A stretch of DNA of 64,000 nucleotides from CAVUWL01 sp963787415 (GCA_963787415.1 CAWBCO010000002.1:888755-952754); one strand, 5' to 3'. Positions 17,069-26,173 are shown, counted from the first letter of the stretch. Numbers and translations are program-made. Notes: generated from the letters alone by a model not told the origin.

Positions 17069-17803
17069 TCACCGCACCGCCTTGATCGCCGCTTCGATCT
17101 GGCTCAAGATTGGACCTTCCTGCAAGGTGCGGCTGCCGTGGGGGCCAGTGACGATCGCCGCCTCCCCGGAGCGAATTCCCAGATTGAGACCGAGCTTTTC
17201 GTCTTCGGCAAGTTTCCTGGCGATTGAGCCATTCGGCCCCCCGTGCGCCTTGAGGTAGCGTTCCCACTCCCCCAGATTGAGTTCTTCCACCCCGCTCGCG
17301 ATCGAGGCAAGGAAGTTCTGGTTTATTCCGAACCGCTTTGCTTCTTCCTGGTTGCGAAAAAAGAGGTAGGTGTATTGCCAGCCCTCGCCCTGGTGAGCCG
17401 CGGACTCCGCGCCATAGAAGCCGAGCTCAGTCGGGCTTTCGCTGACCGAGTAGTGCCGATAGAGGAGCTTCACCTGACCCGGGCGCACAAATTGTTCGAC
17501 CAGGCCCGGCATCGTGCGTAAAAACGCCTGACGACAACTCGAGCACTGCAGGTCGTTGAAGATCTGGATCGTGACCGGGGCTTCGGTCGAGCCGAGCTGA
17601 TCGCCTTCCTGTTCTACTCCTCCGAAGATTTCCTGAGCTTCTGCGGTGCCGACCACCCTCGCCGTCGGCCTACCGGCCTTTTGGGTTGCGAGTCCAACCA
17701 ACGCGTAACCCAGCCCGAAGATCCCAAGGGCGAGGAAGGCAATCACCCAGAAGCGGCCACGGCGAGGAATCGATTCGGCGGCGGCTTCAGGCATCAGCGC
17801 CAT
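17069..17803 (-). CDS. Membrane-anchored DsbA-like thiol-disulfide oxidoreductase
   Basis: About 244 residues. One transmembrane helix (about residues 20-40) is followed by an extracytoplasmic thioredoxin/DsbA fold with active site Cys-Ser-Ser-Cys at about 87-90 (FNDLQCSSCRQAF). Family role: forming or isomerising disulfides in exported proteins. The ATG at 17803 is preferred; a TTG at 17836 would add 11 residues but falls inside a perfect 15-bp palindrome that looks regulatory. Divergent from the small HTH gene. Confidence 0.82.
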   Translation of the reverse strand: MALMPEAAAESIPRRGRFWVIAFLALGIFGLGYALVGLATQKAGRPTARVVGTAEAQEIFGGVEQEGDQLGSTEAPVTIQIFNDLQCSSCRQAFLRTMPGLVEQFVRPGQVKLLYRHYSVSESPTELGFYGAESAAHQGEGWQYTYLFFRNQEEAKRFGINQNFLASIASGVEELNLGEWERYLKAHGGPNGSIARKLAEDEKLGLNLGIRSGEAAIVTGPHGSRTLQEGPILSQIEAAIKAVR

Positions 17804-17829
17804 TATCTCGGATGGTCCTCGTGCGAATT

Positions 17830-17844
17830 GCCGCAATTTGCGGC
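17830..17844. promoter_or_regulatory. Perfect 15-bp palindrome GCCGCAA-T-TTGCGGC
   Basis: Seven-base arms around a single T, placed 7 bp before the TTGACA of the HTH gene promoter and 26 bp upstream of the DsbA-like ATG. The position suits an operator controlling one or both divergent genes. Confidence 0.6.
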
Positions 17845-17851
17845 CACCGAA

Positions 17852-17879
17852 TTGACACGTCCGCGGCCAGCGATAAATA
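17852..17879 (+). promoter_or_regulatory. Consensus-like promoter of the small HTH gene
   Basis: TTGACA at 17852-17857 and TAAATA at 17874-17879, spacer 16 bp. It is followed by a leader of about 30 nt with GGGAGG. Confidence 0.6.
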
Positions 17880-17916
17880 TCGTCTCAATCGGTTTCAACT
17901 ACATGGGAGGTCCGCC

Positions 17917-18108
17917 GTGGCCAATCACCTGACGCCCACCGAACTTGCTGATCATCTTCAGATGAAGCGCCAGGAGGTGATCGGCAGGTGCATGCAGATG
18001 GGCATTCCGATCTTTCACGGTCGCATCGATCGAAGCCTCTTTGAGAGCTCGCTCCGGGACGCAACCTCACACCAAGCGCAGGCTCAAACCTCGACAGGGC
18101 TCCACTGA
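17917..18108 (+). CDS. Small helix-turn-helix protein
   Basis: 63 residues. LTPTELADHLQMKRQEVIGR reads as an HTH similar to excisionase or MerR-type recognition helices, followed by a short segment IPIFHGRIDRSLF that could be the wing. GGGAGG 6 bases before the GTG fixes the start. Probably DNA-binding, target unknown; a nearby palindrome at 17830-17844 may be its site. It is followed after 15 bp by the acyl-CoA ligase gene, which has its own -10-like box. Confidence 0.65.
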   Translation: MANHLTPTELADHLQMKRQEVIGRCMQMGIPIFHGRIDRSLFESSLRDATSHQAQAQTSTGLH

Positions 18109-18110
18109 AT

Positions 18111-18116
18111 TAGACT
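18111..18116 (+). promoter_or_regulatory. -10-like TAGACT box, 7 bases before ATG
   Basis: TAGACT is followed by seven bases and the ATG at 18124, with no Shine-Dalgarno between. TCGACA at 18091-18096 is a possible -35 but the spacer is only 14 bp. Confidence 0.4.
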
Positions 18117-18123
18117 CCCCGCC

Positions 18124-19905
18124 ATGGGGCGGGGAACAAGCTCGAGCACACTCGCTGACCTACTGCCGCGAGCCGCCGAGCTCTACGGCGAGGCGGCTGC
18201 GGTCAGCTACAAGCAGGACGGAGTTTGGACAAGCCGCAGCTTCGCCCAGGTCTTGGAGACGGTTAGGTCGCTCTCGCTGGGACTGATGGAGCTCGGGGTG
18301 CAGAAGGGAGACAAAGTCTCGATCCTCGCCAACACTCGCCCGGAGTGGACCTACTTTGACTTCGCGGCGCTCTCGGCTGGAGCTGTCGTCGTTCCGATCT
18401 ATCAGACCAATTCTCCCGAGGAGTGTCGCTACGTGTTGGACAACGCCGACGCCAAGGTGGTCGTGGTCGAGGATGACGAACAGCTTGAGAAGATTCGAGC
18501 GATCCGCGAGCAGCTACCCCTGCTCGAGCACGTTGTGCGGATGACCGGCTCCAGCGAGGACGCGGTTTCGATGGAGGAGCTGCAGGCGCGCGGTGAGACT
18601 CGTGAGGTGGCGGAGTGGGAGACTCGCTGGCGCAGCGTCAGTGCCACCGATATCTGCACCTTCATCTATACCTCGGGCACCACCGGACCCCCCAAGGGCT
18701 GCGTCATCAGCCACGGCAACTACCGCTCGATGCTCGACATGGTCAACGAGACGAGCGTGATCGAGGATGAGGATGTCTCCTATCTCTACCTTCCCCTTGC
18801 CCACTCTTTCGCTCTGCTGATCCAGCTCGGAAGTTTTGACCTCGGCGCGACCCTCGCCTATTGGGAGGGCGATCCGCTGAAGATCATGTCCAATCTCGGC
18901 GAGCTGAAACCCACCTACTTTCCGTCGGTGCCGCGCATCTTCGAGAAGATCTACACCGCGGCCAACAGCGGCATGGAAAAAGAGGGGGGCCTAAAAAAGG
19001 CGGTCTTCGATTGGTCGATCCGAGTCGGCAGGAGGATGCGCGAGGTGCAGCGAAGCGGCGCCGAGCCAGGCTTTTTGCTGCGCAAGCAGTATCAGTTCGC
19101 CGACAAGCAGGTGCTTTCGAAAATTCGCGGTTTATTCGGCGGCCGCCTGCGCCTAGCGGTGTCCGGCGCGGCTCCGATCAACCCCGAGATCCTGCGTTTC
19201 TTCGATGCCGCCGGGGTGCTTGTCCTCGAGGGCTGGGGAATGACCGAGACCTCAACCGCGGCGACGATCTCCTCGCCAGAGGACTTCCGGATCGGCACGA
19301 TCGGCAAACCGTTCCCCGGTTGTGAGGTGAGGATCGCAGAGGACGGCGAGATCCTGGTCAAGGGGCCAAACGTCTTCCAGGGCTACTACAAGAATGAGGA
19401 GGCGACCCGGGAGACCATCGTCGAGGGCTGGCTACACACCGGCGACGTCGGCGAGATCGACGGTGACGGCTTCATCAAGATCACGGGGCGCAAAAAGGAC
19501 ATCATCATCACCGCCGGTGGGAAGAACATCACCCCGGCTAACCTCGAGGCGGAGATCAAGCAGCATCCCCTGGTCTCACAGTGCGTGGTGGTCGGCGACC
19601 GCCGCCCCTACCTGGTGGCGCTGGTGACACTCGACCCCGACGAGACTCTGGCCTATGCCAGGGAGCATGGTTTGGCCGAGGACCTGGCCGAGCTTGCCGC
19701 AAACCCCGAGATCAAGGCTACGGTCGAGGCCCACGTGGAGACGATCAACCAGCAATTCGCGCGCGTAGAGCAGGTCAAGAAGATTGCGATCCTTAGTCAG
19801 GATCTGTCCCAGGAAAGCGGGGAGCTGACACCGACGCTGAAGGTAAAGCGGGCGGTCGTCACCGCCAAACACGAGGGCGAGATCGAAGCGCTCTACGCGG
19901 GTTAG
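18124..19905 (+). CDS. Long-chain fatty-acid--CoA ligase (AMP-forming)
   Basis: 593 residues, ANL superfamily. The P-loop YTSGTTGPPKG begins near residue 182, and the adenine-binding motif GWGMTETS is followed by the ATP/hinge motifs GWLHTGDVGEID and KITGRKKDII. The catalytic Lys region is near the end (SGELTPTLKVKRAVV). Activates fatty acids for beta-oxidation or lipid synthesis; the layout resembles mycobacterial FadD15-type enzymes. It converges on a patatin-like lipase with a 4-bp overlap, a plausible lipid-turnover pair. Confidence 0.92.
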   Translation: MGRGTSSSTLADLLPRAAELYGEAAAVSYKQDGVWTSRSFAQVLETVRSLSLGLMELGVQKGDKVSILANTRPEWTYFDFAALSAGAVVVPIYQTNSPEECRYVLDNADAKVVVVEDDEQLEKIRAIREQLPLLEHVVRMTGSSEDAVSMEELQARGETREVAEWETRWRSVSATDICTFIYTSGTTGPPKGCVISHGNYRSMLDMVNETSVIEDEDVSYLYLPLAHSFALLIQLGSFDLGATLAYWEGDPLKIMSNLGELKPTYFPSVPRIFEKIYTAANSGMEKEGGLKKAVFDWSIRVGRRMREVQRSGAEPGFLLRKQYQFADKQVLSKIRGLFGGRLRLAVSGAAPINPEILRFFDAAGVLVLEGWGMTETSTAATISSPEDFRIGTIGKPFPGCEVRIAEDGEILVKGPNVFQGYYKNEEATRETIVEGWLHTGDVGEIDGDGFIKITGRKKDIIITAGGKNITPANLEAEIKQHPLVSQCVVVGDRRPYLVALVTLDPDETLAYAREHGLAEDLAELAANPEIKATVEAHVETINQQFARVEQVKKIAILSQDLSQESGELTPTLKVKRAVVTAKHEGEIEALYAG

Positions 19906-21146
19906 GCTTCACCGGATTGGCGAAGTAAAACCGAGGTGGTTTGCTCAAGCACCCGCCGCCAGGCCGAAGTTTGCTCTGGCTCCTCCTCCTCCGCACGCTC
20001 AAGCACCCGTCGAACGCGACGCTCGGAGATCTCCAACCCGTGGCGCACGGCGATCTCGCGGTAGCGCTCGTAATCTTGGGCGAGGGTGGCGGTTACCGAT
20101 TCAAAGCCGTGACGGGCAATCTTCAGGCGCCTTGAGTAATCCATGATCGGGGTCCCGAACATCAGCTCATCGTTGGGCTGGGGCTCGATCAAGACGATGT
20201 CGACGCCAGGGTACTTCTCCTGCCAGAACTCGACCGCTTGGTGCAGGCGCTGGTGGGCGATCAAACGAAAGGCCTGATTTGCGATCGCCGGCAAGCCCAT
20301 GTCAGAGACCCGTCGAACCCGGCTGCCGAAAACAGTGGGAATCGTTGTCTCGAAGTCGTTGACAAAGGGAACAAGCGGGTTGACGACGACGATGAACTTG
20401 GCGCCCTTTTCGACCGCGATGTCAACGTTGGTGGTTGAGCGGATGCCACCATCGACCAGCTGGCGACCCTTCAAATCAACCGGCTTAAAGACGATCGGCA
20501 GCGCGGTGGAGCACTCGATCGCCTTGGAGATCGGCACGTCAGACCACTTCTCCTCGCCAAAGACGATCCGCTCGCAGGTGTCAAGGTCGGTCGCGGTCAG
20601 ATACAGCTCGCGTTGGAGCAGGCGAAAGTCATTGGAGCGGCCCGCCTCGGCAAGCACTCCGGCGACGTAATCATCGATTCCAGAACCCGAGTAAAGGCCG
20701 GTGGGAAGGGCCTCGGCCAGACCAACCCCGATATCGATCACAGAGAGCTCGCCGATCCGTACCAAGGCCCGCACCAGCTCCATTGAGCGCAGCGGAAGCG
20801 TCGCCGCTTGGCGCAGGAAGCCGAGGTAGTTCGGCCGCAGCACCTTGTCGAGATCGAGATCTTCCATCTCGGAGGGAACGCGCTTGTTGAGCACCTGCAT
20901 CATCGCGTCGGGGGTGATCGAATTGGCCAGCATGCCGGCGACAAAGGAGCCGGCACTCGTGCCGACGTAGATATCGAAATTGTTGACGGTGCTGTTTACC
21001 GCGAGCAGGTCAAGCGCCCGCAGGGCCCCGATCTCATAGACCCCTCCGGTAAAGCCACCGCCGCCTAGCACCAAGGCGGTTTTCGAGGGTCTTTTGCGTG
21101 GCCGCCGCCGCTTCGGTTTGGACTCGATGGCCACAACTTTTCCCAT
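19902..21146 (-). CDS. Patatin-like phospholipase
   Basis: 414 residues. The oxyanion loop LVLGGGGFTGG is at about 26-35, the nucleophile Ser64 is in GTSAG, and the catalytic-dyad Asp is in LVDGG near residue 235. A basic N-terminus (KPKRRRPRKRPSK) could bind membranes. Predicted serine acyl hydrolase releasing fatty acids from lipids. Start codons of this gene and the carboxypeptidase gene are only 20 bp apart and divergent. Confidence 0.88.
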   Translation of the reverse strand: MGKVVAIESKPKRRRPRKRPSKTALVLGGGGFTGGVYEIGALRALDLLAVNSTVNNFDIYVGTSAGSFVAGMLANSITPDAMMQVLNKRVPSEMEDLDLDKVLRPNYLGFLRQAATLPLRSMELVRALVRIGELSVIDIGVGLAEALPTGLYSGSGIDDYVAGVLAEAGRSNDFRLLQRELYLTATDLDTCERIVFGEEKWSDVPISKAIECSTALPIVFKPVDLKGRQLVDGGIRSTTNVDIAVEKGAKFIVVVNPLVPFVNDFETTIPTVFGSRVRRVSDMGLPAIANQAFRLIAHQRLHQAVEFWQEKYPGVDIVLIEPQPNDELMFGTPIMDYSRRLKIARHGFESVTATLAQDYERYREIAVRHGLEISERRVRRVLERAEEEEPEQTSAWRRVLEQTTSVLLRQSGEA

Positions 21147-21153
21147 GAACGGG

Positions 21154-21160
21154 GATTATC
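21154..21160. promoter_or_regulatory. Overlapping divergent -10-like boxes (GATTATC / GATAATC)
   Basis: The 20-bp gap between two divergent start codons contains GATTAT (plus strand, 7 bases before the ATG at 21167) and GATAAT (minus strand, 8 bases before the ATG at 21146). Both transcripts would be nearly leaderless, with -35 regions inside the opposing gene. Confidence 0.4.
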
Positions 21161-21166
21161 TCAGGA

Positions 21167-22411
21167 ATGCGACGCCGCCTTGCTCTGATGCTCGCGGCCC
21201 TTGCTTTGGTTCTGGCCCCGGCCACGGCCTGGGCCTCCTCGCCCGGGTCCCTCTGTCAAACGATGAAGGGGCAGCTGATTCGTGGGGGAGGCCCCGCCAG
21301 CGGCCTACTGGTCATCAGCGCAGGAAGCGGACAGGTCATCTGTTCGGTGGCCGCCCAGAGACAGCGCTCTCTGGCCTCCAATATGAAGCTGTTCACGACC
21401 TCGACTGCGCTCGAGCGGCTGGGGCCCACCTACCGCATCCCAACACAGGTATTCAGCGATGGGACGCTGGATTCCAACGGGATCCTGCATGGCAGCCTCT
21501 ACCTCCAGGGTGGCGGCGACCCCACCTTGGGCACGCCGGGTTTTTACAACCGCTACCTGAACGGGTTGGGAACTGACATCTTTGACCTCAAGCCACAGAT
21601 CCGCAGCGCGGGGATCCGAGCGGTTAGCGGCCGCCTCTATGCCGATGACACTATCTTTGACCGCCTCCGCGGGGTGGCCGAATCCGGCTACGCGACCAGC
21701 CCCTACATCGGTCCGCTCTCGGGACTTTCGTTCGATTCCGGCTACAGCACCCCCGCTGCAACCAGCTTCGCCAGCGAACCGGCGAAGCTGGCGGCCTCGA
21801 CCCTGGCCCGCTCTTTGATCAACGCCGGAATCGAAGTCTCCCCCCAGGTGGCGCTGCGGGCAACTCCCGTGGGCAGCACCCGTGTCGCGGTGGTGCGCTC
21901 CCCGCCCCTCAACCAGATCATCAACACCACCGATGTCTATTCCGACAACTTCTTCGCCGAGACGCTAATCAAGCTACTCGGGGCACACTTCGGCGGCGAA
22001 GGAAGCACCGCCGCCGGGGCCTCGGTCGTAACCCAGTTCGCGCGTCAACTGGGATCGGGCGTGCATGCGGTCGACGGCTCAGGGCTGAGCCGCTCCGGAC
22101 GCGCCTCCCCGAGCCAGGTGGTCGATCTGCTGCACTCGATGCAAAGCACCGCTGTGGGCGAAGATTTCATCGGCGACCTCGCCCTCGCCGGGAAGGAAGG
22201 AACAGTCGCGTTGCGCATGCATGGAACCCCCGCGGATGGGCGCTGTCGGACGAAGACCGGCACCCTGACTGGCGTCAGCAACCTCTCCGGTTACTGCTTT
22301 AACCGCGACGGCAAGACGATGATCTTTTCGATCCTGATGGGGAGTGTTGCCAACTTCGAACTCGCCCATCTGGAGCAAGACCAGATTGCCGGGGAGATCG
22401 CCGGCTACTAA
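21167..22411 (+). CDS. D-alanyl-D-alanine carboxypeptidase, PBP4 (S13) family
   Basis: 414 residues with signal peptide (cleavage near AWA-SSPG). Active-site motifs are Ser71-x-x-Lys74 (SNMK), SDN in VYSDNFFAE, and KTG in RTKTGTLTG. Trims peptidoglycan stem peptides or acts as an endopeptidase outside the membrane. Convergent with ligA, 4-bp overlap. The dacB symbol would fit but paralogues cannot be excluded. Confidence 0.9.
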   Translation: MRRRLALMLAALALVLAPATAWASSPGSLCQTMKGQLIRGGGPASGLLVISAGSGQVICSVAAQRQRSLASNMKLFTTSTALERLGPTYRIPTQVFSDGTLDSNGILHGSLYLQGGGDPTLGTPGFYNRYLNGLGTDIFDLKPQIRSAGIRAVSGRLYADDTIFDRLRGVAESGYATSPYIGPLSGLSFDSGYSTPAATSFASEPAKLAASTLARSLINAGIEVSPQVALRATPVGSTRVAVVRSPPLNQIINTTDVYSDNFFAETLIKLLGAHFGGEGSTAAGASVVTQFARQLGSGVHAVDGSGLSRSGRASPSQVVDLLHSMQSTAVGEDFIGDLALAGKEGTVALRMHGTPADGRCRTKTGTLTGVSNLSGYCFNRDGKTMIFSILMGSVANFELAHLEQDQIAGEIAGY

Positions 22412-24423
22412 AGCAGCGCCCGCAGACCAGCCTCCTCGAGGACCTTGATCCCCAACTCCTCGGCCCTGGCAAGCTTTGAGCCGGGGTTTTCACCGGCCAG
22501 AACGTAGTCGGTCTTTTTGGAGACGGAGTTGACCACCTTGCCGCCAGCCGCCTTGATCAAGGCGGCGGCTTCTTCCCGCGTGAGGTCCGCCAGGGTGCCG
22601 GTTAAAACAAAGGTTTTCCCCTCCAAAGCTCCCCCGAAAGAGGGTTGTTCGGTGCGGCCTTGGACGAGGTGCAGGCCGCGGGCCCGAAGTCTCTCGATCA
22701 ACTCCCAGGTGGACTCATCGGCGAGCGCCTCAGCGATTTGAACCGCCATGATCGGCCCAACCCCCTCGACCGCCTCGATCCGTTCGGGGTCCGCGGATGC
22801 CAGGGCGTCTATCGAGCCGAAATGATCAGCCAGAGCCTCCGCGGTCACCTGCCCCACGCCGGGCAGACCGAGCGCGTAGAGAACGCGCCTGAACGGCCGT
22901 CCACGCGACGTCTCGATCGACTCCAAAAGATTGCGGGCGGAGAGCGGGCCAAATCCCTCGACCTCGATCAGGCCCGCCTCGCTCAGCTCATAGATATCGG
23001 CGACGTCCTCGATCAAGCCCGCCTCGAGGAAACGCCGGGCCTGCCTCTCACCGAGGCCATCGATCTCCATCGCCCCTTTGCTGACGAAGTGTTTGACGTG
23101 CTGAAAGGATTGGCCCGGACAACCTCTGCGGTTTGGGCAGACGGTGAAAACCGCGCCCTCGGGCTTCACCGTGGCAGCCCCGCAGGCCGGGCATCTCTTC
23201 GGCGGCCTCGGCTTACGCGGCTTACCCTTGCGCCGCTGCACCAGTGGGGCGAGAACCTGTGGGATGACGTCGCCGGCACGCATCACGACCACCTCATCTC
23301 CGACCCTCACGTCCTTTCGAGCGAGATCCTCCTCGTTGTGCAAGGTGGCCGTGGATACGGTGACTCCGCCGACGTGGACGGGCTCCAACATCGCAAACGG
23401 GACCAGGTGACCGCTGCGTCCGACGTTCCAAACGACGTCGGTGAGCCTCGTGGTTGCGGTGGTCGGAGCGAACTTCCATGCGATCGCCCACCGCGGCTCC
23501 CGACCGACCACGCCCAGCTCCCGCCAAAGACCGCGCTCATCGACCTTTACGACGACACCATCGATCTCAAAGTCAAGCGCGTCACGACGCTCCTCCCACC
23601 AACGACAGCGCCTGACCACCGAATCGATCCCGCTGTGGTGGGCGGTGTCGGGGTTGACCTTGAAGCCATGCTCGGCGAGCCATTCGAGCTCCCCACCATG
23701 ACTAGCCAGATCGAGACCTCGGGTCGCGCCCAGCCCGTAGCACCAAACCGAGAGGGGGCGGGCGGCTGCAACTGCGGAGTCGAGCTGGCGGATCGAGCCG
23801 GCGGCGGCGTTTCGGGGGTTGGCAAAGGCCGCTTCGCCGGCGCCGGCACGACGTTCATTCAGCGCTTTGAAGTCAGCGATCGGAAGGTAGACCTCGCCGC
23901 GTACTTCGACCAGCTCCGGCGCGTCCGGGATACTCAGCGGTATTGCTCCGATCGTGCGTAGGTTCTGGGTCACGTCCTCGCCGATCCTGCCGTCGCCCCG
24001 GGTCGCGCCGCGAACCAAAACCCCGCCCTCATAGGTGATCGCAATCGCCAGCCCGTCGATCTTCGGCTCGGTCGTATAGCTGAAGTCAGCGGTGCTGATG
24101 TCGAGGCGCTTTAAGTGGTTGCGCAGGCGAGTCTCCCAGGCGCGCAGCTCCTCCTCATTGCGAGCGTTTGCGAGTGAGAGCATCGCCTCGATGTGCTCGA
24201 CCCGCTCGAAGCGCTCAAGCGGCGCAGCACCGACCCGCTGAGTAGGGGAGTCGGGGCTGCGCAGCGTCGGGTTTGCCGACTCGATCGCGCGCAACTCATC
24301 GAGCAGCCGATCGTAGTCATCATCCCCGATCTCTGGGTCATCGAGGAGGTAGTAGCGGCGGTTGTGGTAATCGAGCTGGCGGCGCAGCTCCGCGGCTCGC
24401 CGATCGGCGGCTGACTCGCTCAC
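22408..24423 (-). CDS. ligA: NAD-dependent DNA ligase
   Basis: 671 residues, the normal length. In order: Ia NAD-binding domain, adenylation domain with Lys121 in EPKIDGLAI, OB fold, Cys4 zinc finger (CPACG, then CPNRRGC), helix-hairpin-helix repeats, and C-terminal BRCT domain (GKTFVLTGTLADLTREEA). Seals nicks in replication and repair. Its ATG overlaps the surE stop by 4 bp, so surE and ligA are translationally coupled with surE first. Confidence 0.97.
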   Translation of the reverse strand: MSESAADRRAAELRRQLDYHNRRYYLLDDPEIGDDDYDRLLDELRAIESANPTLRSPDSPTQRVGAAPLERFERVEHIEAMLSLANARNEEELRAWETRLRNHLKRLDISTADFSYTTEPKIDGLAIAITYEGGVLVRGATRGDGRIGEDVTQNLRTIGAIPLSIPDAPELVEVRGEVYLPIADFKALNERRAGAGEAAFANPRNAAAGSIRQLDSAVAAARPLSVWCYGLGATRGLDLASHGGELEWLAEHGFKVNPDTAHHSGIDSVVRRCRWWEERRDALDFEIDGVVVKVDERGLWRELGVVGREPRWAIAWKFAPTTATTRLTDVVWNVGRSGHLVPFAMLEPVHVGGVTVSTATLHNEEDLARKDVRVGDEVVVMRAGDVIPQVLAPLVQRRKGKPRKPRPPKRCPACGAATVKPEGAVFTVCPNRRGCPGQSFQHVKHFVSKGAMEIDGLGERQARRFLEAGLIEDVADIYELSEAGLIEVEGFGPLSARNLLESIETSRGRPFRRVLYALGLPGVGQVTAEALADHFGSIDALASADPERIEAVEGVGPIMAVQIAEALADESTWELIERLRARGLHLVQGRTEQPSFGGALEGKTFVLTGTLADLTREEAAALIKAAGGKVVNSVSKKTDYVLAGENPGSKLARAEELGIKVLEEAGLRALL

Positions 24424-25232
24424 GCCGCGGTGGCGCTTGCTGCCAGCATTTCCTCAAACCCCCAGCTCCGCAGGTGCTCCAGGCCGCCGTGATCGGTGAG
24501 GTCGAAATGGATCGGCGTTACCGAGATCCGCCCTTGGGCAACAGCCGAGAGGTCGGTCCCCTGCTCATCCTCAAAGCCGGGCTGCCAGCCGTAGATCTCA
24601 TAGCGCCGGCGACCGCTTGCGGAGTCTTCCCCGATCAGCTTCAGCTCATCGTTGTAGAGCCGCTTGCCTAGCCTGGTGACCTCAATGCCGGTCGGCTCTC
24701 CTGCGGGGCAATTAACGTTGATCAAGGTTGCAGTTGGCATCGCCTGGGAGCCCAGCCGGCGCACCAGCTGGGCGGCGAACAAGGCGGCGAGACCGAACTC
24801 AAAGTGACCGCTGACATAGCCCATGCCACCGGCCGAGGACTGTTGAGAGATCGCGAGCGCCGGAATACCGAGCACGATGCCCTCAAAGGCGGCCGCCACC
24901 GTGCCCGAATAGGTGATGTCATCGCCCAAGTTGGCTCCGTGATTGATCCCCGAGACGATCAGGTCGGGCCGCTCGCCGACTAGCCCCAGCTCGGCGAAGC
25001 GGACGCAGTCAACCGGAGTCCCGTCGGTGGCATAGCCACAATCCCCATCGCCGAAGTCGATCTCCTCGACGGTAAGCGGCGAGCGGGTGGTGATACTGCG
25101 CGCGGTGGCGCTGCGGTTGGAATCCGGGGCGATCACATCGACCACCACGCCCTCGATCTCGCGCAGAGCGCGCCGCGCCGCCTGCAGCCCTGGCGCCGTG
25201 ATCCCATCATCGTTGGTGAGCAGAACACGCAC
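24420..25232 (-). CDS. surE: 5'/3'-nucleotidase SurE
   Basis: 270 residues. Metal-binding Asp8 and Asp9 sit in LLTNDDGI, and the SurE signatures APDSNRSATARSIT and SGINHGANLGDD(I)TYSG follow. Dephosphorylates nucleoside monophosphates; linked to stationary-phase survival in other bacteria. The start is GTG with no Shine-Dalgarno and a TAGAAT box six bases upstream. First gene of the surE-ligA pair. Confidence 0.95.
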   Translation of the reverse strand: MRVLLTNDDGITAPGLQAARRALREIEGVVVDVIAPDSNRSATARSITTRSPLTVEEIDFGDGDCGYATDGTPVDCVRFAELGLVGERPDLIVSGINHGANLGDDITYSGTVAAAFEGIVLGIPALAISQQSSAGGMGYVSGHFEFGLAALFAAQLVRRLGSQAMPTATLINVNCPAGEPTGIEVTRLGKRLYNDELKLIGEDSASGRRRYEIYGWQPGFEDEQGTDLSAVAQGRISVTPIHFDLTDHGGLEHLRSWGFEEMLAASATAA

Positions 25233-25238
25233 AGGCCG

Positions 25239-25244
25239 ATTCTA
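25239..25244 (-). promoter_or_regulatory. -10 box TAGAAT, 6 bases before the surE GTG
   Basis: TAGAAT-N6-GTG on the minus strand places the predicted transcription start on the start codon. This is one of the clearest leaderless candidates in the window. Confidence 0.55.
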
Positions 25245-25361
25245 AGGCGGGTCGGGCTCGGCGCCCGCTAAGAGGGAGGAAAGGCGAGGAAAAGGACGAT
25301 CTTCAAGAACGCTCGCCGCGCCGGCAAGACCCCGAGGCGGTGGCCGTGGCTCCGACCGCCA

Positions 25362-25367
25362 TACTGG
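25362..25367 (+). promoter_or_regulatory. Weak -10-like TACTGG box, 6 bases before the truA ATG
   Basis: TACTGG-N6-ATG. The last base departs from TANNNT. No Shine-Dalgarno is seen before truA. Confidence 0.25.
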
Positions 25368-25373
25368 CCCGCG

Positions 25374-26108
25374 ATGAAAGCTGTGCGCTTGGACATTGAA
25401 TACCACGGAGGTGGGTTCTCGGGCTGGGCCCGACAGCCGGGTCTGCGCACCGTGGAGGGCGAGCTCGAGACTGCGGTTGCCGGTGTATTGGGGGAGTCGG
25501 TACGGCTCAGTGTGGCCGGACGCACAGACGCCGGCGTTCATGCCCGCGGACAGGTGGCCAGCTTCCTGACCAGCGGCGAGGTACCTGCGGAGTTGTCGCG
25601 CCGACTGAACGCAATCGGACCCAGAGACATCGCTGTCACCGGAGCCGCAGGCGCCGAGGAGGGCTTCGACGCGCGGCGCGACGCCAAATCGCGGACCTAC
25701 TGCTACCGGATCCTAAACCGTCCGGCGCCGAGCCCCTTCGAGCGCGACCGCGCGCTTTGGTGGCCGCGGCGCATTGACCGCGACGTGCTCGATGCCTGCG
25801 CCGCCGCCCTCAGCGGAAGTCACGACTTCACCGCCTTTACCCCAACCCAGTCCGACCACGTCCACTTCCAGCGCAATATCCTCGAGGCAAGCTGGAGCAC
25901 AGAGGGCGAGGTCCTCTGCTTCGCCGTGCGGGCCGACGCCTTCATGCACAACATGGTCCGGATCCTGGTTGGAACGATGCTCGAGGCATCATCGGGACGG
26001 CGCAGCATTTTGGGGTTCACCGAACTCCTGGCGGGCGCCCCGAGGGCGCAATCTGGCGACACCGCTCCGGCCCACGGCCTGCATCTGGAGTCTGTCTCCT
26101 ACGCCTGA
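25374..26108 (+). CDS. truA: tRNA pseudouridine(38-40) synthase
   Basis: 244 residues. Catalytic Asp52 in AGRTDAGVHARGQ; N-terminal LDIEYHGGGFSGWARQP and C-terminal MVRILVGTMLE match TruA. Modifies uridines 38-40 of the tRNA anticodon arm. In many actinobacteria truA follows rplQ on the same strand; here it faces rplQ convergently, suggesting a local inversion. Confidence 0.95.
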   Translation: MKAVRLDIEYHGGGFSGWARQPGLRTVEGELETAVAGVLGESVRLSVAGRTDAGVHARGQVASFLTSGEVPAELSRRLNAIGPRDIAVTGAAGAEEGFDARRDAKSRTYCYRILNRPAPSPFERDRALWWPRRIDRDVLDACAAALSGSHDFTAFTPTQSDHVHFQRNILEASWSTEGEVLCFAVRADAFMHNMVRILVGTMLEASSGRRSILGFTELLAGAPRAQSGDTAPAHGLHLESVSYA

Positions 26109-26123
26109 GCGAGAGCCTCAGCG

Positions 26124-26136
26124 CGGGCGCCGCCCG
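26124..26136. terminator. Small GC hairpin between convergent truA and rplQ
   Basis: CGGGC-GCC-GCCCG, followed on the plus strand by GGTTT. A short bidirectional terminator candidate at the end of the alpha operon. Confidence 0.3.
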
Positions 26137-26173
26137 GGTTTGATCGCCCAGGCTGACTTGACTCGGGCGCGCC

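Noticed and set aside
22645..23961. 438-residue open frame antisense to ligA
   Set aside because: Low-complexity His/Asp/Arg-rich translation with no domain; ligA on the other strand is complete and canonical.
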